From the NCBI RefSeq assembly GCF_905220415.1, contig NC_059568.1, forward strand, positions 9,424,001 to 9,488,000: a stretch of 64,000 bases of DNA. The letters are read 5' to 3'. Of the stretch, positions 13,201 through 28,200 are shown piece by piece. This stretch comes from Colias croceus (Eukaryota > Arthropoda > Insecta > Lepidoptera > Pieridae). The notes below the pieces were generated by a model. The model was not told the origin of the DNA and ran no database searches. It worked only from the letters and a program-made list of their open reading frames with translations. The number at the start of each line of letters is the position of its first letter. Positions within the stretch are counted from its first letter, which is position 1. The translations under genes and the position numbers were made by a program.

Positions 13201-16200
13201 TTCATAAACACTTGAGATGAACTGCTTATTATCCGTTATTGTTATTGATATCCAGATCGGATACACCGAAGATATTAGGTACAAAACAATTCTAAAAAAG
13301 GCATCGCAATTTGTGCTGGCGAATTCGTTCGCGGAATTTATTAACTACGTCTATATTCAACAGCTGAAATCGTATATTTTGTGTTAATTGTTATGAAACT
13401 TTCGTTCCTCTGCTTTCTACATATAACATAATAAAGGTGTCATGTTATTTTTAGCGAATCAGTTGAGGCGGGTTGGTCGCATGCATGGCTCCCATTCAAC
13501 ACATTTTATGACATAGTTCCGAGTCAGTATTTCTCTTTTTGTTTAAACGCCGTATGTCAGACCGTCGGTGATCATATCCTGCAGCAAGAAGCAGCATTGT
13601 ACATATTCATGCGATGGTAGTTTTAACTGATCGTTTTTGTCAGAACTTTGCGCTCTGAGCCCTGCCGTTTCTAACGAACGTATTATTAAGTCGGCGGACG
13701 ATAACGCTACGTGTTTGTCTAACTTTTTGCCGCGTCAAATATGTAATTGCCATAAATGGAATCCTTCTGATGCTCGGAGATATTTCGGCTACTCTAGATA
13801 AAATACTTTATCAGAGTGCACAGTCGTAAACAATGTCGCGTCACGCTTATAATCTTTTTAATTAGAGCGCGGCTGTTTGGTATGTTCAGGAATGTGCACT
13901 GTGTGCGCTATCTTGGATGACGTCACGTGTTGGCTCAGATGAGTAGCGCCGCGGCTTTAACACCATGCCTCCATATCTGGAGCGAGCACTGGGATGTTGG
14001 TCATCGTGTCAACAATAAGTATGGACAAAATGCGTGTTTATCTGTACCAAATTAACATTCAGTTTGTACATAAGACCCAAATAGTACTTCAGCTATTCTT
14101 TCATTTGTAGACACTAGACGATAAAAAGTCGCGAGCCATTGTTGTGCATTCATTTTCTAAATTGGAAACCACGCAAATTGTATAGGTAACATTCAATATA
14201 CTAATGCGGTATAAATAAATTCAATACACGCATTAGAATTACAGCATAACCAGTTTAAACCTCAACAACAATGTGTTGATAATGATTGATGGAAAGCCCC
14301 ATCAGACATTCCAATTTCGCTTTTAATATTTATAATCAAGGCTCAATTTTCATTAGTTGGGTTATGTCATTTAATCAAGCTAACGGGTGGTTATTTGGTA
14401 ACATCGTTTAAGGCTGACCGAGGGCAAATCCATGTAATACAAAGAAATCGAAAATAAGTCAAATATGAATTTCATTTTTGTACTCTAAACTAACTATTAA
14501 ATTCTCGTGTGCTTCATAGAAACAATGCCACTTATTATAGTGTTATATTTCGTAGAGTTAAAAAATCATTTTAATAGACGAGCACTTCTGTTAGTGGATA
14601 TATTTTCGTGTGTAAAATTTCAATATTTGAGTAAAAATACAATACAACGGAAAACTTGTAGCTGAAATAAATTGGGTTTTTCCTATGAAAGTATTCAGTA
14701 TTCATGTTATAATAATCTGTAACTATTTCGTAGATAATTGTTTTACATAGATTGTGGGGACAATACATGACATACGAACCTACTTATTAATTACTAAAAT
14801 ATCTACTTATTAAAATAACTTATATTTAAGTATATTGTGAGCGAAAATAACCTGCGTTTGAATATTAAAAATATCGAAATAAACGGAAAAGTTGTATTTA
14901 AGAACCGGAAAATCGTTATTCGATATTTGCATTAAATCGAAATGATTATTTCCAATCCAAGAAGAGATAACAACAAGCATTTATAAAAGTTATCTATAAA
15001 ATTGATTGTATCTTAAGATGAGATATATAAGGTGTTTCTTTCTTAAAAGGATGATACGTCGTTTAGCAGCGCTGTAGTGGACGGAGACGATGAAACCCGA
15101 TTAATGTTACTCAAAGACATCCTTGAGGTTGTCTCCTCAGATAGGTTACACTTTTTGTTACTTAGCCCCATATATTTCACGGGTCTTGTTGAAGGGTGGA
15201 AATTTATTTTCATGTAACGCGACGTTTTAAAATTTTCGAGAACGCTAATTGCTGATTTAGCTTGTTATATTTTGAACTTAGGCCGTTTTATGTTGAAGCT
15301 TGAAATAATAAAGTAAAGATATTGAAGACTAGCATTAAGCTATTGAATAAAGTTCTCCTGTTCGTATAAAATTGTGGACAATTAAAATTAACTCTTAAAT
15401 ATGAGCACGTTTATTATTTACAAAAATAAAGGCTCGAGCTCGTACATGTTGATAGTTACAACCCTTAAAAATATATTTACTTTAAAATAAATAAAAAATT
15501 TGGTAATTTTAAATCTTAAGGCCAATCTACTCTTACATATGCATTGTAAAACTATATAAAAAGTATAATAGTTGGTAAAGCAGGAAAAACTTTGTGCTCC
15601 CCTCTTAACTATGTAATACTTTCTTCTCACTTCAGTTCATTGCTAATCCGTTTAAATGTAATAAGTTGTAAGAGGAAGACTCTAAAATATAATGTACAGT
15701 GAACGTATAAAATGGCTAAGATTTTTCTCCTACATTTCGATAAATAATAAGAACGAAACAACGTGCTCAATTTTTTCAAGATAGTTAAAATAAGCGTTTT
15801 GTCTATCTAAATAGTCTTATGGCATTAAAGAAAAAAAAGAAAGTCCAATAATTATAATAAGGATAGACTAATCATGTATCCACCTATGCACAAAGGGAAA
15901 ACACGGGATTTTCCTTCGTTTTCGTCCAGTTTGTAAGTTTTTTAATAACCTTACTTCATAACTTACACACTAACTTCCTAGTTATATATAGATTAAGTTT
16001 GAGTTGCAGTCACGTCGAGGTATATAACCTTTTCAGGTTCGCATTACGGCACTGAATCTATTTATGCAATATTTGATACGTCGCCACATAATTCGGCTTC
16101 AGGCTGGTGGTCACAAGTAGCAGAACTCAGAACTCTCCAACTATTCATAGTACAGTCATCCCCACGACCCAATTGAGGTGCTTAGAATTTACAAAGTGCC

Positions 16201-19200
16201 ACGTCAGTCACACGTTTTCGATGACAAAGTTTTCTGTAGGTTACACTTTACAAGGTAACACTCGGCGGTCGCACTTCCAAGTTTCAAACGACACTAGCCT
16301 ACATTACTTCGAATGTTACCCTTCTTACAAGTGTTACTCAGTAATGAAACTGGACTTGAGTTACCTCATTAGGCGACTAAGTATTCCCATTGTTTGTATT
16401 CAAAGAGGAAAATGAACTGAAAATAATTAGTTACGCTATTTTACTTATTAATTATTATTCTCGCTGATTTTAGAAAGAAGATATATGTCAAGCTCGGATG
16501 GGATTATATAATCCAGATGTGAACTAATTTAAAATTTTCACTCCAACTATATTCAGAATTTATGCAACACCCACTGGTTTTAATTCTTTATAATGATTGT
16601 ATCTTTTTACGCGATGAAAGAGATCTAACCTTGTTCAATTTACGATAAACAAAATAGAGGACGGGGGAGGTACGTTATAGTTACAACTAGTCAATAAATT
16701 CAGCCATTACATTTTTGAGAGTACAACAAGTTATAACCGGATTGGGGAGTTGGAAAACAGATTAGCTAAGTTTGTCAATGGGCTGCCGGTTGATGGGCTG
16801 ATGTATTGAGAGGTTCGACATCCCCTTGCATGCACTCGACGTCACACGGGCGCTTAATGCGTCGCGTGGACCGAGAGCGGAGGCGGCCCGCGGCCGGCGA
16901 GCGGCGAGCGCTAGACGCTTCACGCTAGTCGCATACCGCTCACCCGGCCGTCCGGACGCTCCCATAGCGCGCGGTTCGCACCCACTCATCCGTAAGTTTT
17001 GTGACAGTATCCCAAACTTGACTCGACACAACTTTTCTGCTCCTTTCCTAGCCACTCACAGATGTGCACCAATTTAAGAGAACCTGCGCCGAAACTTATT
17101 CTAACGTTTCCGCACTTGCATTAGAAGTTTGAAAACTTAAAATTGGCGTTCGGCTGATTTGTTGCAAAGTTGAATGGTGAAAAATCGCTTTGGCCCTAAG
17201 TTTTAGCGGTTAATTTGTCTCAATTTATCCCATTTGTGCAACACTCAAAAACAGCATCATTTTATGATTTTAAATTAATATTAAAAGGGTCTACTCTATC
17301 AACATTCAACACAGTATCATATACTTATTTATCGTGTCAGAAAATATTAATTGAAAATGTTAAAAGGCTTTTTAAAGAATTTAAAAAATAATAAGATTAA
17401 AATTCACTCGTGAATATATTGTTACGTTAATAAGAGAGTTTTTTGAAGGCTTCGCGCGTAATCTTGTTATCAATGCAAACAGAAGTCGATGTTATAATTA
17501 TTGATAGCATCATCATATTATGTGGACGCGTTTTTAAAAAGCGTTAAACATGTAATCTAAATTATTATTATAATTGAAAAACATTTTTAAAGAAAATCCA
17601 ATTTTAATTATTGTATCAATGTATATAGTATGTTTTCCAAAACAATGAGAGACTTTTCAAGTAATCTGATTGATTTTATATATTATGTCACCACCGTAAG
17701 TTTTGAAAACCCGTTAAATTATAATAATTAATTATTTCGTTCATTTGTGAGATCGTATTCTGTCGAATAATTGTAATCGATGCGATTGAACGCATTCTTT
17801 TTCGATAGTACATATACAATTTAAATTTGAATACTTCATAGTTAATTTTGTGATAAAATAAATAAACTACCGAAAAATAATACGTTCATTTGAAAATCAG
17901 TACTACGATTTTTCGACAGTTTACCCGCTGGCGAAAGATATCCCGCAAGATTGTAATTTAACAGTGTTTAAGATTCTACGGTGACATAATACCTATAATA
18001 TGTTGAGTTCAGTTTTTTAAAGGAAAAGAGCGAAATTATAAATACACATAACTAAAAACAATTTTTAAGCATAGCATGCATAGTAAGTACAAAGACTCAA
18101 ATAATTGGAAAATATCGCAAAAACTAATTAAAATAGGTTTCAAACCAAAGAAAATAATCCAATTGATTGCAATCCCATGTTATATTTTTCTCTATCTCCA
18201 ATCATACCTATTATGAATAGACATCATAATTGGACGAATATTTTATTACATTTATATGTTTACAAACATTCATTCTCAGAACTGCATTTGATTGCAGATA
18301 TAACTATATCATTTGAAATAACATAATAGCAACTAATTAAGGTCGAACTCGATTCGTTTTTGTTTACTTTAAAATTGTATCTGCTAACATTTGATTTGTT
18401 CACAGAACGCAATTATTACGTGCTCGTTTAGTTTTATTCTTACCGTTAGCAAAATGTATATTCCCTTCAACGAATTATTTTCAATGGCATGTACTCAGCA
18501 GCGATTCGCTAAAATATCGAACAATCGCATTAACCTATAGACAGAAAGCGCAATTCGCCGCCGTAATCTAATATTATTCGTGCTAAAGTTACATCGCTCA
18601 CCGGATAAACATATCACTGTAAAAAGCTATGATAATGGAAGGAGCTTTGCTGTTATTTTGTAGTTTTAAGTGACGTGAGAACATGTAGGACAGGTAATTA
18701 AATAAATCTATTTTGCACAGTACCCTTTATAGTTCATATTAGCCAACAATACAAATTGTATTTGGATAAATCACGTGACATTTCATACGATTTGAATATA
18801 CAAAAATATTGCTATTTTTATAGAATTTTATGGAGAAGAAATATGCATTGTTTTCTTTCTTCATTATGTGTGGATGCTAATTTGTTAGTTCTATGGCATG
18901 GAATATTAGGATCTAATTTTGATTGTGATAGTTTTGTCTGACTTATTGAGCGAATACAAAATATGTCAAATATAATTCGTACTTTTGCTTTGAATTATCT
19001 TTTAGACTAGCATATATTTAGATAATTATTAAACAAGTCTACTCAGAATGTATTATACGAAAGTAATGAGCGTATGTCCCAGAAACATAATGCGTTAGAA
19101 ACTGCGTTAGCGCTGAAAACTATAGTTTTTTAAGCAACCATAAAACATGAGCGCAAATAAGATTCCTCGAAACAGTTAACCGACGTTAGTTATGAATATA

Positions 19201-22200
19201 CGCTTACCGTCTATTTAGGTTTATGTACTAGCAAGTAAATAATTAACCTATATAATAACGGATATGTTTGATGTGTCCCGTATTGTTCGGTTCAAACAAA
19301 TCGAACTTATGAAAGCTCCAAAGCTTTGGTTCTAATAAAATCAGTGCTCTCACTTGCGTTGACAGGAAATAAACAAACTACCTTTTAACACGCTCTTAAA
19401 GGTTTTGTAATATCAAAAGAAATATTAGTACTTTATACATAGAGTCTATCCCTCTACCATTCCAAATAAAATTATTTTGAATCTTGTTTAGTTTTATATA
19501 CACGCTTTGAATACATCAAGCAATATATTGTCATTGATATTTCGCTAACCTACAATATAAAGTGGTAGATGTGATATTTAGTTGCGTTATAAATCTAGAA
19601 CAATGTTGTAAAGGGTAATTCAAATGTGAAGTTATTCAACGTATTAGCTACAGCACTTAGAGTTGATCGTCATACGAGTTACGCGTCTGGTTGCTGCGCG
19701 GTTATGGAGGTACTGATGCGAAAGGACCCTAAAACAAATGTCAGTACGCTCAGGCATTCGCGCTGCGGTCGTATCAAGTTTATACAAATCTACTCTTACC
19801 TAGAAATATCCACATTGACTCTCAGCCAAAGTATAAACAATAGTAACAGTACTTCAGTTGAATCCGATAACCTTTACAGCGTAAGTTCACGCATAAAGCA
19901 TATATCTTTTATCAAAAGGTGTAACATACGTGGTTGAGTTTACAGAGTGGCAATTATTTACAAGACGATAATTTTGAGTCCGGTCTCCTTCGTTTCCTGC
20001 TAATGTTTTATGTTAACAATTTAGAGAGCGACTGGCAAAGAATGTTTTTACTCGGAACCGAGTTATCGATTTAATAAAAAAGTAATAGAGACATTGCAGT
20101 TGTAATTACTTCTGTAGATGCCACTGACAAAATGAAGGTTTTATTAAATTACTTTATTATGGTACAATTATTATGTAAAATTAATTCGGTTCCAAACTGA
20201 AAAATGCATGTAAATAAATATGTACATGAGCTGCGAGATAAAACAAATAAATCCTCTTCTTAGAAATGTAAATAGTATAGAATTCAAAGGAAAGAATTGT
20301 GCAGTATAGGGTTACCAATATCCCTAGCAAGGAATCGCATAGCGGGAGGAACGAGCTTAAAAGTTAAAAGCAAACATTTTCCGAGCGTTTTTATTATGCA
20401 TAGACTACCAATAGATCAAAATAAAGTTATTACCTGTCTACTTGATTAATTAAAATATACAGCAGATTAATGAGAATTACTGAGACCTTCTATCTTATAG
20501 TGAAGCCTTTTATATGGCGAATGAATTTATATTCTTATGTATTTAAACGACTAGATCAAAGGTTCGCAATCCCGACATTAAAGCATCAAATGCGCGTGAG
20601 TTCAGTCCTGTAACGGTATCATGGCGGGTTAACAACCCTGATTCAAACGCCCATTCAATCGCTTCCAGTATGCATAACAACGGCTCTCATTTCATTATAC
20701 AATGTCTGTGAAGTTAAATGTTCCTGTGGCTGCATGCCCATTACACTCTCGTGTATCATTATAGGTCACACTAATAACGTATAAGGTTTTCGTTCGTTGC
20801 GTGTAAATAATCTTTCATTAAATGTTTTCCTCTCAAAAAGTATCTATGTTATTAAAATACCCAGCAGTCCCGAGTAATAATAAACATCTTTAACCCGACC
20901 TTTATTTTTAATAATAAAACTGATAATGAAATCATTCGCTCGTGAATGCCTTATGAGTTATGACATAACAAGATTGTATTATTTGTTAGTTTTTAAATAT
21001 CATTTGATTACATACAAGGCATGTTCGAGTAGCATTCTCTATTTTGTATATTCTGGTCAAGATCTAATTAATTCAGTGAATGCCCCACGCATTTTATGTG
21101 CTTTTGTAAGTCGAGCTTTAACAATTACTTGTCAAGTAAATGTAACATTATACCTGTACAATCAACATAGTTAAAATTTAAGACGCGATATGTGAACCCG
21201 TAATACAGAACTGTCTAGTTAACATACCTTGTTAGTTGTTACCTATTTTTTCTTCTAGATGAAACATCTATATATCTATATATTGTTTTCGCTATACAAT
21301 TAAATGAATTGAATTTGTTTATAACTTTAAAAAATGCGTTGATAAGCCATTAACAGCCAACAGATGGACAACAGAGTCTCGATTTAAAATTACAATGTAA
21401 TGATTTCGCTATATCATTTTAGAAGGAGAAATAATTATAAAAGTTTGTACGATGTTATACATACGTATATATAGAATAAACATATTACCACTGTGAGCGT
21501 TTATTTAACAAAACGACATCTTAAGAGCCTCACAAATTGTTATTTTGCTATTTTCGCCATTTAAATACTTACTCTTTGATGTAAGATCGTCGTGTTTGTG
21601 ATACGATATGTGTACCTACTTGTATTTCACTTGGAATAACACTTATATTGTCTCCAACTTTCCAACCACATAGACGTTTAATAGTTTTCGCATATAACTA
21701 TTTTTGAAGTGAAACTTCTTTATCGGGGTTGGAAAAAAATATACTGTAACATTTTTTCGTTACGCGTGACATTTTTCCGTTACGCGCCATCTTTTTCTTA
21801 TCCCTACCACGCGTGATTCGACGTATTTCTGAAGTTGCATATAGTAAATTATTTTTTGAAAAATAAGGTCATAACGAAGTTTCACTTCTTACGTGTGTAC
21901 GCACACATTTTTTATCTAAATAAAACACCTACAAAGATAAATAATACTTAACCAAGTTTATAATTACAGGATTATATTATTCCGTTATGAATTGCTAGAA
22001 AATTCGTGAAAATGAAATTCACCGTAGCTTATTCTAGTAATTTAACATCGCAATAATGGATGTATGTAGTTATCCCGGGAATCGTTTATTTTTAAATGCA
22101 TGTACATTGAAGGAATGTTCGATTACAAAACAAATTTAAAAAAAATAAACCTCAAAATTTCGAGCCAATTAATCCATACTAATATTATAAATGCGAAAGT

Positions 22201-25200
22201 AACTCTGTCTGTCTGTTACTCAATCACGCCTTAACTACTGAACTAATTTGCATGAAATTTGGTATAGAGATATTTTGATACCCGAGAAAGGACAAAGGAT
22301 AGGTTTTATCCCGGAAATCCCACGGGAACGGGAACTATGCGGGTTTTTCTTTGACTGCGCGGGCGATGCCGCGGGTGGAAAGCTAGTTGTTATATAAATA
22401 ACTACTTATGTATTTTTACATAGCAGGTTATCAGTAATGGCTTATTATTTATTTTATGTTCATAGAGACGTAAGGTCGCATTGGCAATTATTTTTCAAGA
22501 TCTCTTTACACTTGTGTGGCATATATATAGTTATCGGCTGACATAATAGCCCTACAAGACCCTTAAGATAAACCCAGGTCATACGTTGTGTAAATAACTT
22601 ATCGAACATATGCCTATTCAATGTATTCCAGTTAATAAATTTGCAGATAAACGTTTATGTTTTAAATTGAAGAAATAATATTCTAACAAGAACAAATTTA
22701 GTTCATACTTTATCTTGTTAGAAAACATTCTAATTCATTATTTATTATTATCATTCATTAATATGCAATGATTAAATAACAATTTCATCATTGCATAATA
22801 ATAAAAACATAATATGTGTGGCCCTCGGGGACTGCCGCGGTAAAGCTATTGCATGCCTTCAAGCCACACCTCCGTGCCCTTCGGAGTGGGGAGCGTGAGG
22901 TTTTTCGTTACGCAATTTCTGGATTCGGTCCCTGCGCTCAAGGCCAGCGATAGAAGCTATGCAATAGATTAAAAATAAAATATTAGGGTATGTTCGCAAA
23001 ATATAAATTTATGTAATATTTGGTGTAGCAATGCAAACAATGGTAGCAGGAAAGTATATACGAGTTATGTATATTCTTTAATTCCATGAAATGATTATCA
23101 TTATGTGTTTATATTATAGTTCATTGGTTTAAATATAGCGATTACATTACATGTAAGCACTTAAAAGCGGGGAGACGATTTAATAATCTCGTCCAATTTT
23201 ATGTGGTATTGTAGGTATAATAATAATATTCCTTATAAATATGACTTATTTTATATTAATACATAGCTAACAATATAAGCTCTTTTTTAATTTATATAAA
23301 TAATTATTTAAGTAATAAAAAAACTCATGACTGAAACATAGCACTGCAACTTATAATACATATATATAAAATTAACTATTAGCTATTTACCTAGCTCAAA
23401 TGTACACGTATCTTATAAGACGATATCTTTAAAACGTTAAATTGACCGATTTTCAAGAAACCTTTTATCTTGCCTTCCCCACGTACCGAACTCTCGAAAG
23501 AATTGTCACGGAATAGATTCTTATCTTAACAGTATTGTAAAGACAGTTTATAATGTAAAACTAGAGCTTTAAAACTTAAATTAAATCATATTTTATGTAT
23601 CAGAAAAAAAGTTAAATAAAAATAAATAATAAATAAATATTATAGGACATTATTACACAAATCGACCTAGTCCCACAGTAAGCTCAATTAAGGGTTGTGG
23701 GTACTAGGCGACGATAAATATAATATTTAATAAATACATATATATAGATAATAACACCGTAAAATAAACGTAAATAAACGAGGAAATTGTAATTTTTGCC
23801 ACAAAAATAAAATATTACAAAGCAAAAAGTATAACTTAATTTAGATAAAAACAGCCTAATAAAAATGTGCGACTATATACGTTATCTGACATATGTCTCT
23901 AGAATGAATATATTTAGTTCAATATCATTGTAAATTATTCTTAAAAGTTGAATGATTTATGGATATCCAATAAATAATAGTTATTTGTTAAGCAGAATTC
24001 ATAGTAGGTGTACCATAAAATTGATATCTGCGTAGGTCTCTACGGAACGGGCAAGGTAAACAGTAAACTATGCATTTGTAAATAACCTGATTTAGGCAAC
24101 ACAAACCTTCATATTTGCATCGTTTGAAAGTTGAAGTTCAAAAGATAACATAGTGTTTATTATAATAAATTGTTAAAAAACAAAAAATGTTAATAATGTC
24201 GCCTAAAATGTATTGTAGACCCACTCTAATCTCATTATTTTTTGTAATGGTAGTCACTATTACTTCGGTTACAATGAACATAATATATAAAACAAAAATC
24301 AAAATAAAAAGAGCAGAAACATTTTCTGTGGAAAATTGTCAAGTTACTTATGGTGTAGAATCGGGAGTGCCCCTTATATTAATTCTCTATCGGGAGTTAT
24401 ATTCTCAGGTATCGAAACCTAAAAATTTGTTAACAACAAGTGATAACTGCGTTAAAAACAACCGACTTCAAACTTGCACTTGCAAAATTTACAAATACCT
24501 ACAGACAAAAATGCTCATAAAATAAAAACTACTGGGCCTATCCGAATAAAATTTTTATGGGACCAATTCGACACCATCCCGCATCGAACAAAAAAAGAAT
24601 CACGTAAATCGGTTCAGAAACCTCGGAGTAATCGGTGTACATACATAAAAAAAAAAAAAAAAAAAAATATACCGGCCGAATTGATAACCTCCTCCTTTTT
24701 TTTGAAGTCGGTTAAAGAAGCAAAGTAATATTTAAAGTGCATACAACATTTTAATTAATCGCTGTCAGTAATGCTTATTGTTTATCAATTTGTCGGTTCG
24801 GTTGTATGTGTTAACGTCAAAGACTAAAGAGCCGCTCGTATTAAAAATCTTGACTGGCTAGTAATTACAAATGATCAGTCAATCTTCATATGAATATAGA
24901 GACGTGTTTCCACTAATCATGAACGATGTGCTGATAGGCGAGTCTAATTAATAAAGCCATGGACAGATTATATTTATTCCAATTGAACTTTATATTTGTT
25001 GAATTGTTCTCGTTAGTGTTTTGTACGATAATATTATTTACGGTACAAGAAGAAACATCGAAACGCGTTGTAGGTAAAAAAATCAGAAAGATATACTACT
25101 TGTAAATTTTTGATTTAATGTAACAAAGGCACTTATAACTAACCAGAGGCGGCTCGTGACAAAATTTTATGGGTGTTCACTTGAAATAAAACACTGAAAA

Positions 25201-28200
25201 TACCTACCTACATGGTGTAAAGCAGTACAATTTAATTAAAAAATTACTTATAAAGGAAAATCTATTAACCTTCGTAAAATATGTCTGTTTTCATCGACAC
25301 GGTCATTGAACTCGCGTATTGACTTTCGGTGCGCGGAATCTAATGATTTACGAATGTCTTGTCGTTCGATAGGCGCCAATTGCAGTTCATTCAACAAATG
25401 GTACCTACCGAGATTGTGAATGTTTTTTCATCTTGATTGAAAGATGAGCTAAGTCGTCAACGCCCGTTTCAGTCCAAGCACTCTCACCTCCGCCGGCTCG
25501 CCCGCTTCAAATAAAAGACACGGAAAACAAAATATTTTGTTGCTTTCATGTTCATCACAATCACACAACCACGGTATTTTCACATATTGTTCGGATTTAA
25601 ACACACGCGTATATGTTTTCGTTTCTGTCGTACATTTTTGCGTAAATCAAGTTCAGGCCGTGGCGGTCCCTTAGCTTTCAATTCATGCCGAATTTGTAAC
25701 GTTTTAACACACTGTTTAATGAACGCCACATTATAATTGTCCCTTTTAACACTCACAAGTAATACTGAAAACTACAGGCTATTTCAACAGTCAACACGTA
25801 TCTTATGATTTTAATTAGAAAATTCCCGAATATACATTCGCGCGCGTGTAAGTTGACTAGAGTGTTTGTTTATGTACGCGCGACGTTGCCACTCAACGTC
25901 GCGCGCAAGCCGCAATCGCTGTCTTGTTTACGGGCGCCCGGGCACGCGGTAAAAACGAACCGGCAACGTTTGCGGGAGCGGCGCTCCGAATTTTGCTATA
26001 TTTTCATAGAAAATCTTCTGTTTCACGCGCAGGACTCTGACAAAACTATCTCTTTCACTCCTATTGGATTTCGTATTAGAAAATGTACTAAATATTTTTT
26101 CATTGGAGCGCAATCGTGAGCGCTCCGCTACGCGCGTTTTATAATACAGTATTATACCTACAGGTGTATGGAATGATGGAATGATGGATATATTCATTGG
26201 TATTGCCAGTAGTTTTTTACGATTACGATTGATTTTAAATAGTAATAATTAATATTAATAATGAAATTAAGGAGTATGATTTTATTATAATTATTTATGG
26301 GAGTTCACTGCACCAGCGCTCCTTAGGGCGAGCCGCCTCTGTAACTAACGCAATTGACTACAGAAACACGTCTTTTACTTTCAAATTTAAAGCCTTTAAA
26401 CCTTGAACATTTTGAATTGAAATTCCTGAATTAATTTGAATGACAGATCATTTGATTATATAATATTATCGAGAACGTATGAAGACCATACTGAACGTCA
26501 AATTTAATTACATTTTTAATGTAAATCCTGAGTTTCAATCGAATAGAGAGAACAATACTCGTTAATAAGGTCGCGGGTAAGTAAAGTTGGATAGACTTAG
26601 TTTTAAAGAATAGATTCTATTGTGAATACTGTGTCATCACTTCTTAAATCTTCATGTATGTGTCAATACGTTCTTCATTGTATAAATTAATTTTAGTTTT
26701 ACGATAGAATTACGAAATATAGACGTTGTATTTTTAAATAAAATGCAAGTAAAGTTATTTCGATACGTTAAAAGTTTTATTAATTTAAGTTGACCGATTT
26801 TCCAGGAGTGTAGAGTTACTATAACTTAAAGATTGCAATCCATGCGTTGCTCCAAACTTTGAGCACGTGCAAAGTGATGTTTAGTTGCGACATTGATACG
26901 AAAATAAGTTTAAAAATATAATATTAGGGTTAAACGAGCAAATATAAAAACGTTTTTAGAGCATCTAAAAACTTAATTACATTTTCTGGACTAAGTTACT
27001 TAAAATGAATAAATAAAATAACTTCAAAAAAAATTATCCATAAAACTTTTAAATAACGTAAGTAGTCATGATATATGTAAAATAAAGGGCCAACATTAAT
27101 TCAATTACCTACTGTTCATTTGACCTACGATAAGTCTTAGATAAATATTTTCCTACGAAGCTTCTATATCCCACTTCCTATAATCGCTTCCTACTCATAC
27201 TATTATGATACAATTTACATTTATTAATTAATTGATACCATTACCAATAATAATAATAAAACAACAAAACAAGTAATTTGAATATTAGTAAGCTATATAA
27301 GTACAAAATGTTTCTGCTACATATTAGTATACATTGTAAATAAAAGAGTGTAACTTTTAATCCGTATATATTTACTATCCCTATTTACTTATTGGATTAT
27401 AATATAAAATAATAAAACAACAACGTTATTTTTGTTTTTGTTCAACTGTTTTAATACAAAATCGATACTATGTTTATGAAACGATAGACTAAAGAAATAC
27501 TTAGATAATTAAAATCGTTTTTATGCACAACGTTACCCCGCTATTTATAATATACTATTTGCATTATGCAAAATGTATATCTTCACTCAATCAAAATTAC
27601 CCCGAGAATTGAAGATTACCTTATATAACGTATTAAAACTAAACTATCGATCTATTTGTATGAAGAAATTCAGATTAAAAACAATTGAAATACGTACGTA
27701 TTTACAAAACAAAAGCTTGTCGTCATGGTAATACATGTATCATGCTACTGATGATGTGTTCGTTTGTTTATCACAACACTATGAGGTCTCAGAGGAGCCA
27801 CTTGGACAATAAAACGATCTGTACATATTATGGAACGTAACAATTGATAATTCGACGCAATGAATATTGTTCGTATCGTTGATTCGTAATTATATGTAAA
27901 GAATTATTTTGTATTTTATGAAATAACTTATTTTTGGGGATAGTTTTAGTTTTAATGGTTAACTTTAGTTATCAGTCAACCAGGTTTCACATCAGTAAAA
28001 AAATCAATGAATATCGGACCTATTTATCCTGAAATAATGAAATAAGTTGTCTTGAAATAATCAAAAGTATCTATTCAGTTACAACACTACAGTCCTTCAT
28101 ACTTTTTTGGGTGTAGGGAACTTACTACTTACTTACCTAACTAACTAACTAGTTAATGGCATGAAATAATGTAAACCGAGTATTAAACCAAACATCAAAT

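Noticed and set aside
16107..16415. 102-codon open frame
   Set aside because: No recognisable motif, no splice or start context, composition of non-coding DNA; similar frames occur by chance in 64 kb.
16762..17077. Overlapping open frames of 97 and 83 codons on both strands
   Set aside because: They coincide with a CpG-rich block where stops are rare; both peptides are Arg/Ala-rich with no domain. Treated as a possible leader exon instead.
19626..19937. 103-codon open frame
   Set aside because: No domain, signal peptide or neighbours that support a gene; probably chance.
25805..26197. Open frames on both strands within the hAT element
   Set aside because: GC-rich right third of the transposon; peptides show no transposase similarity and overlap each other.
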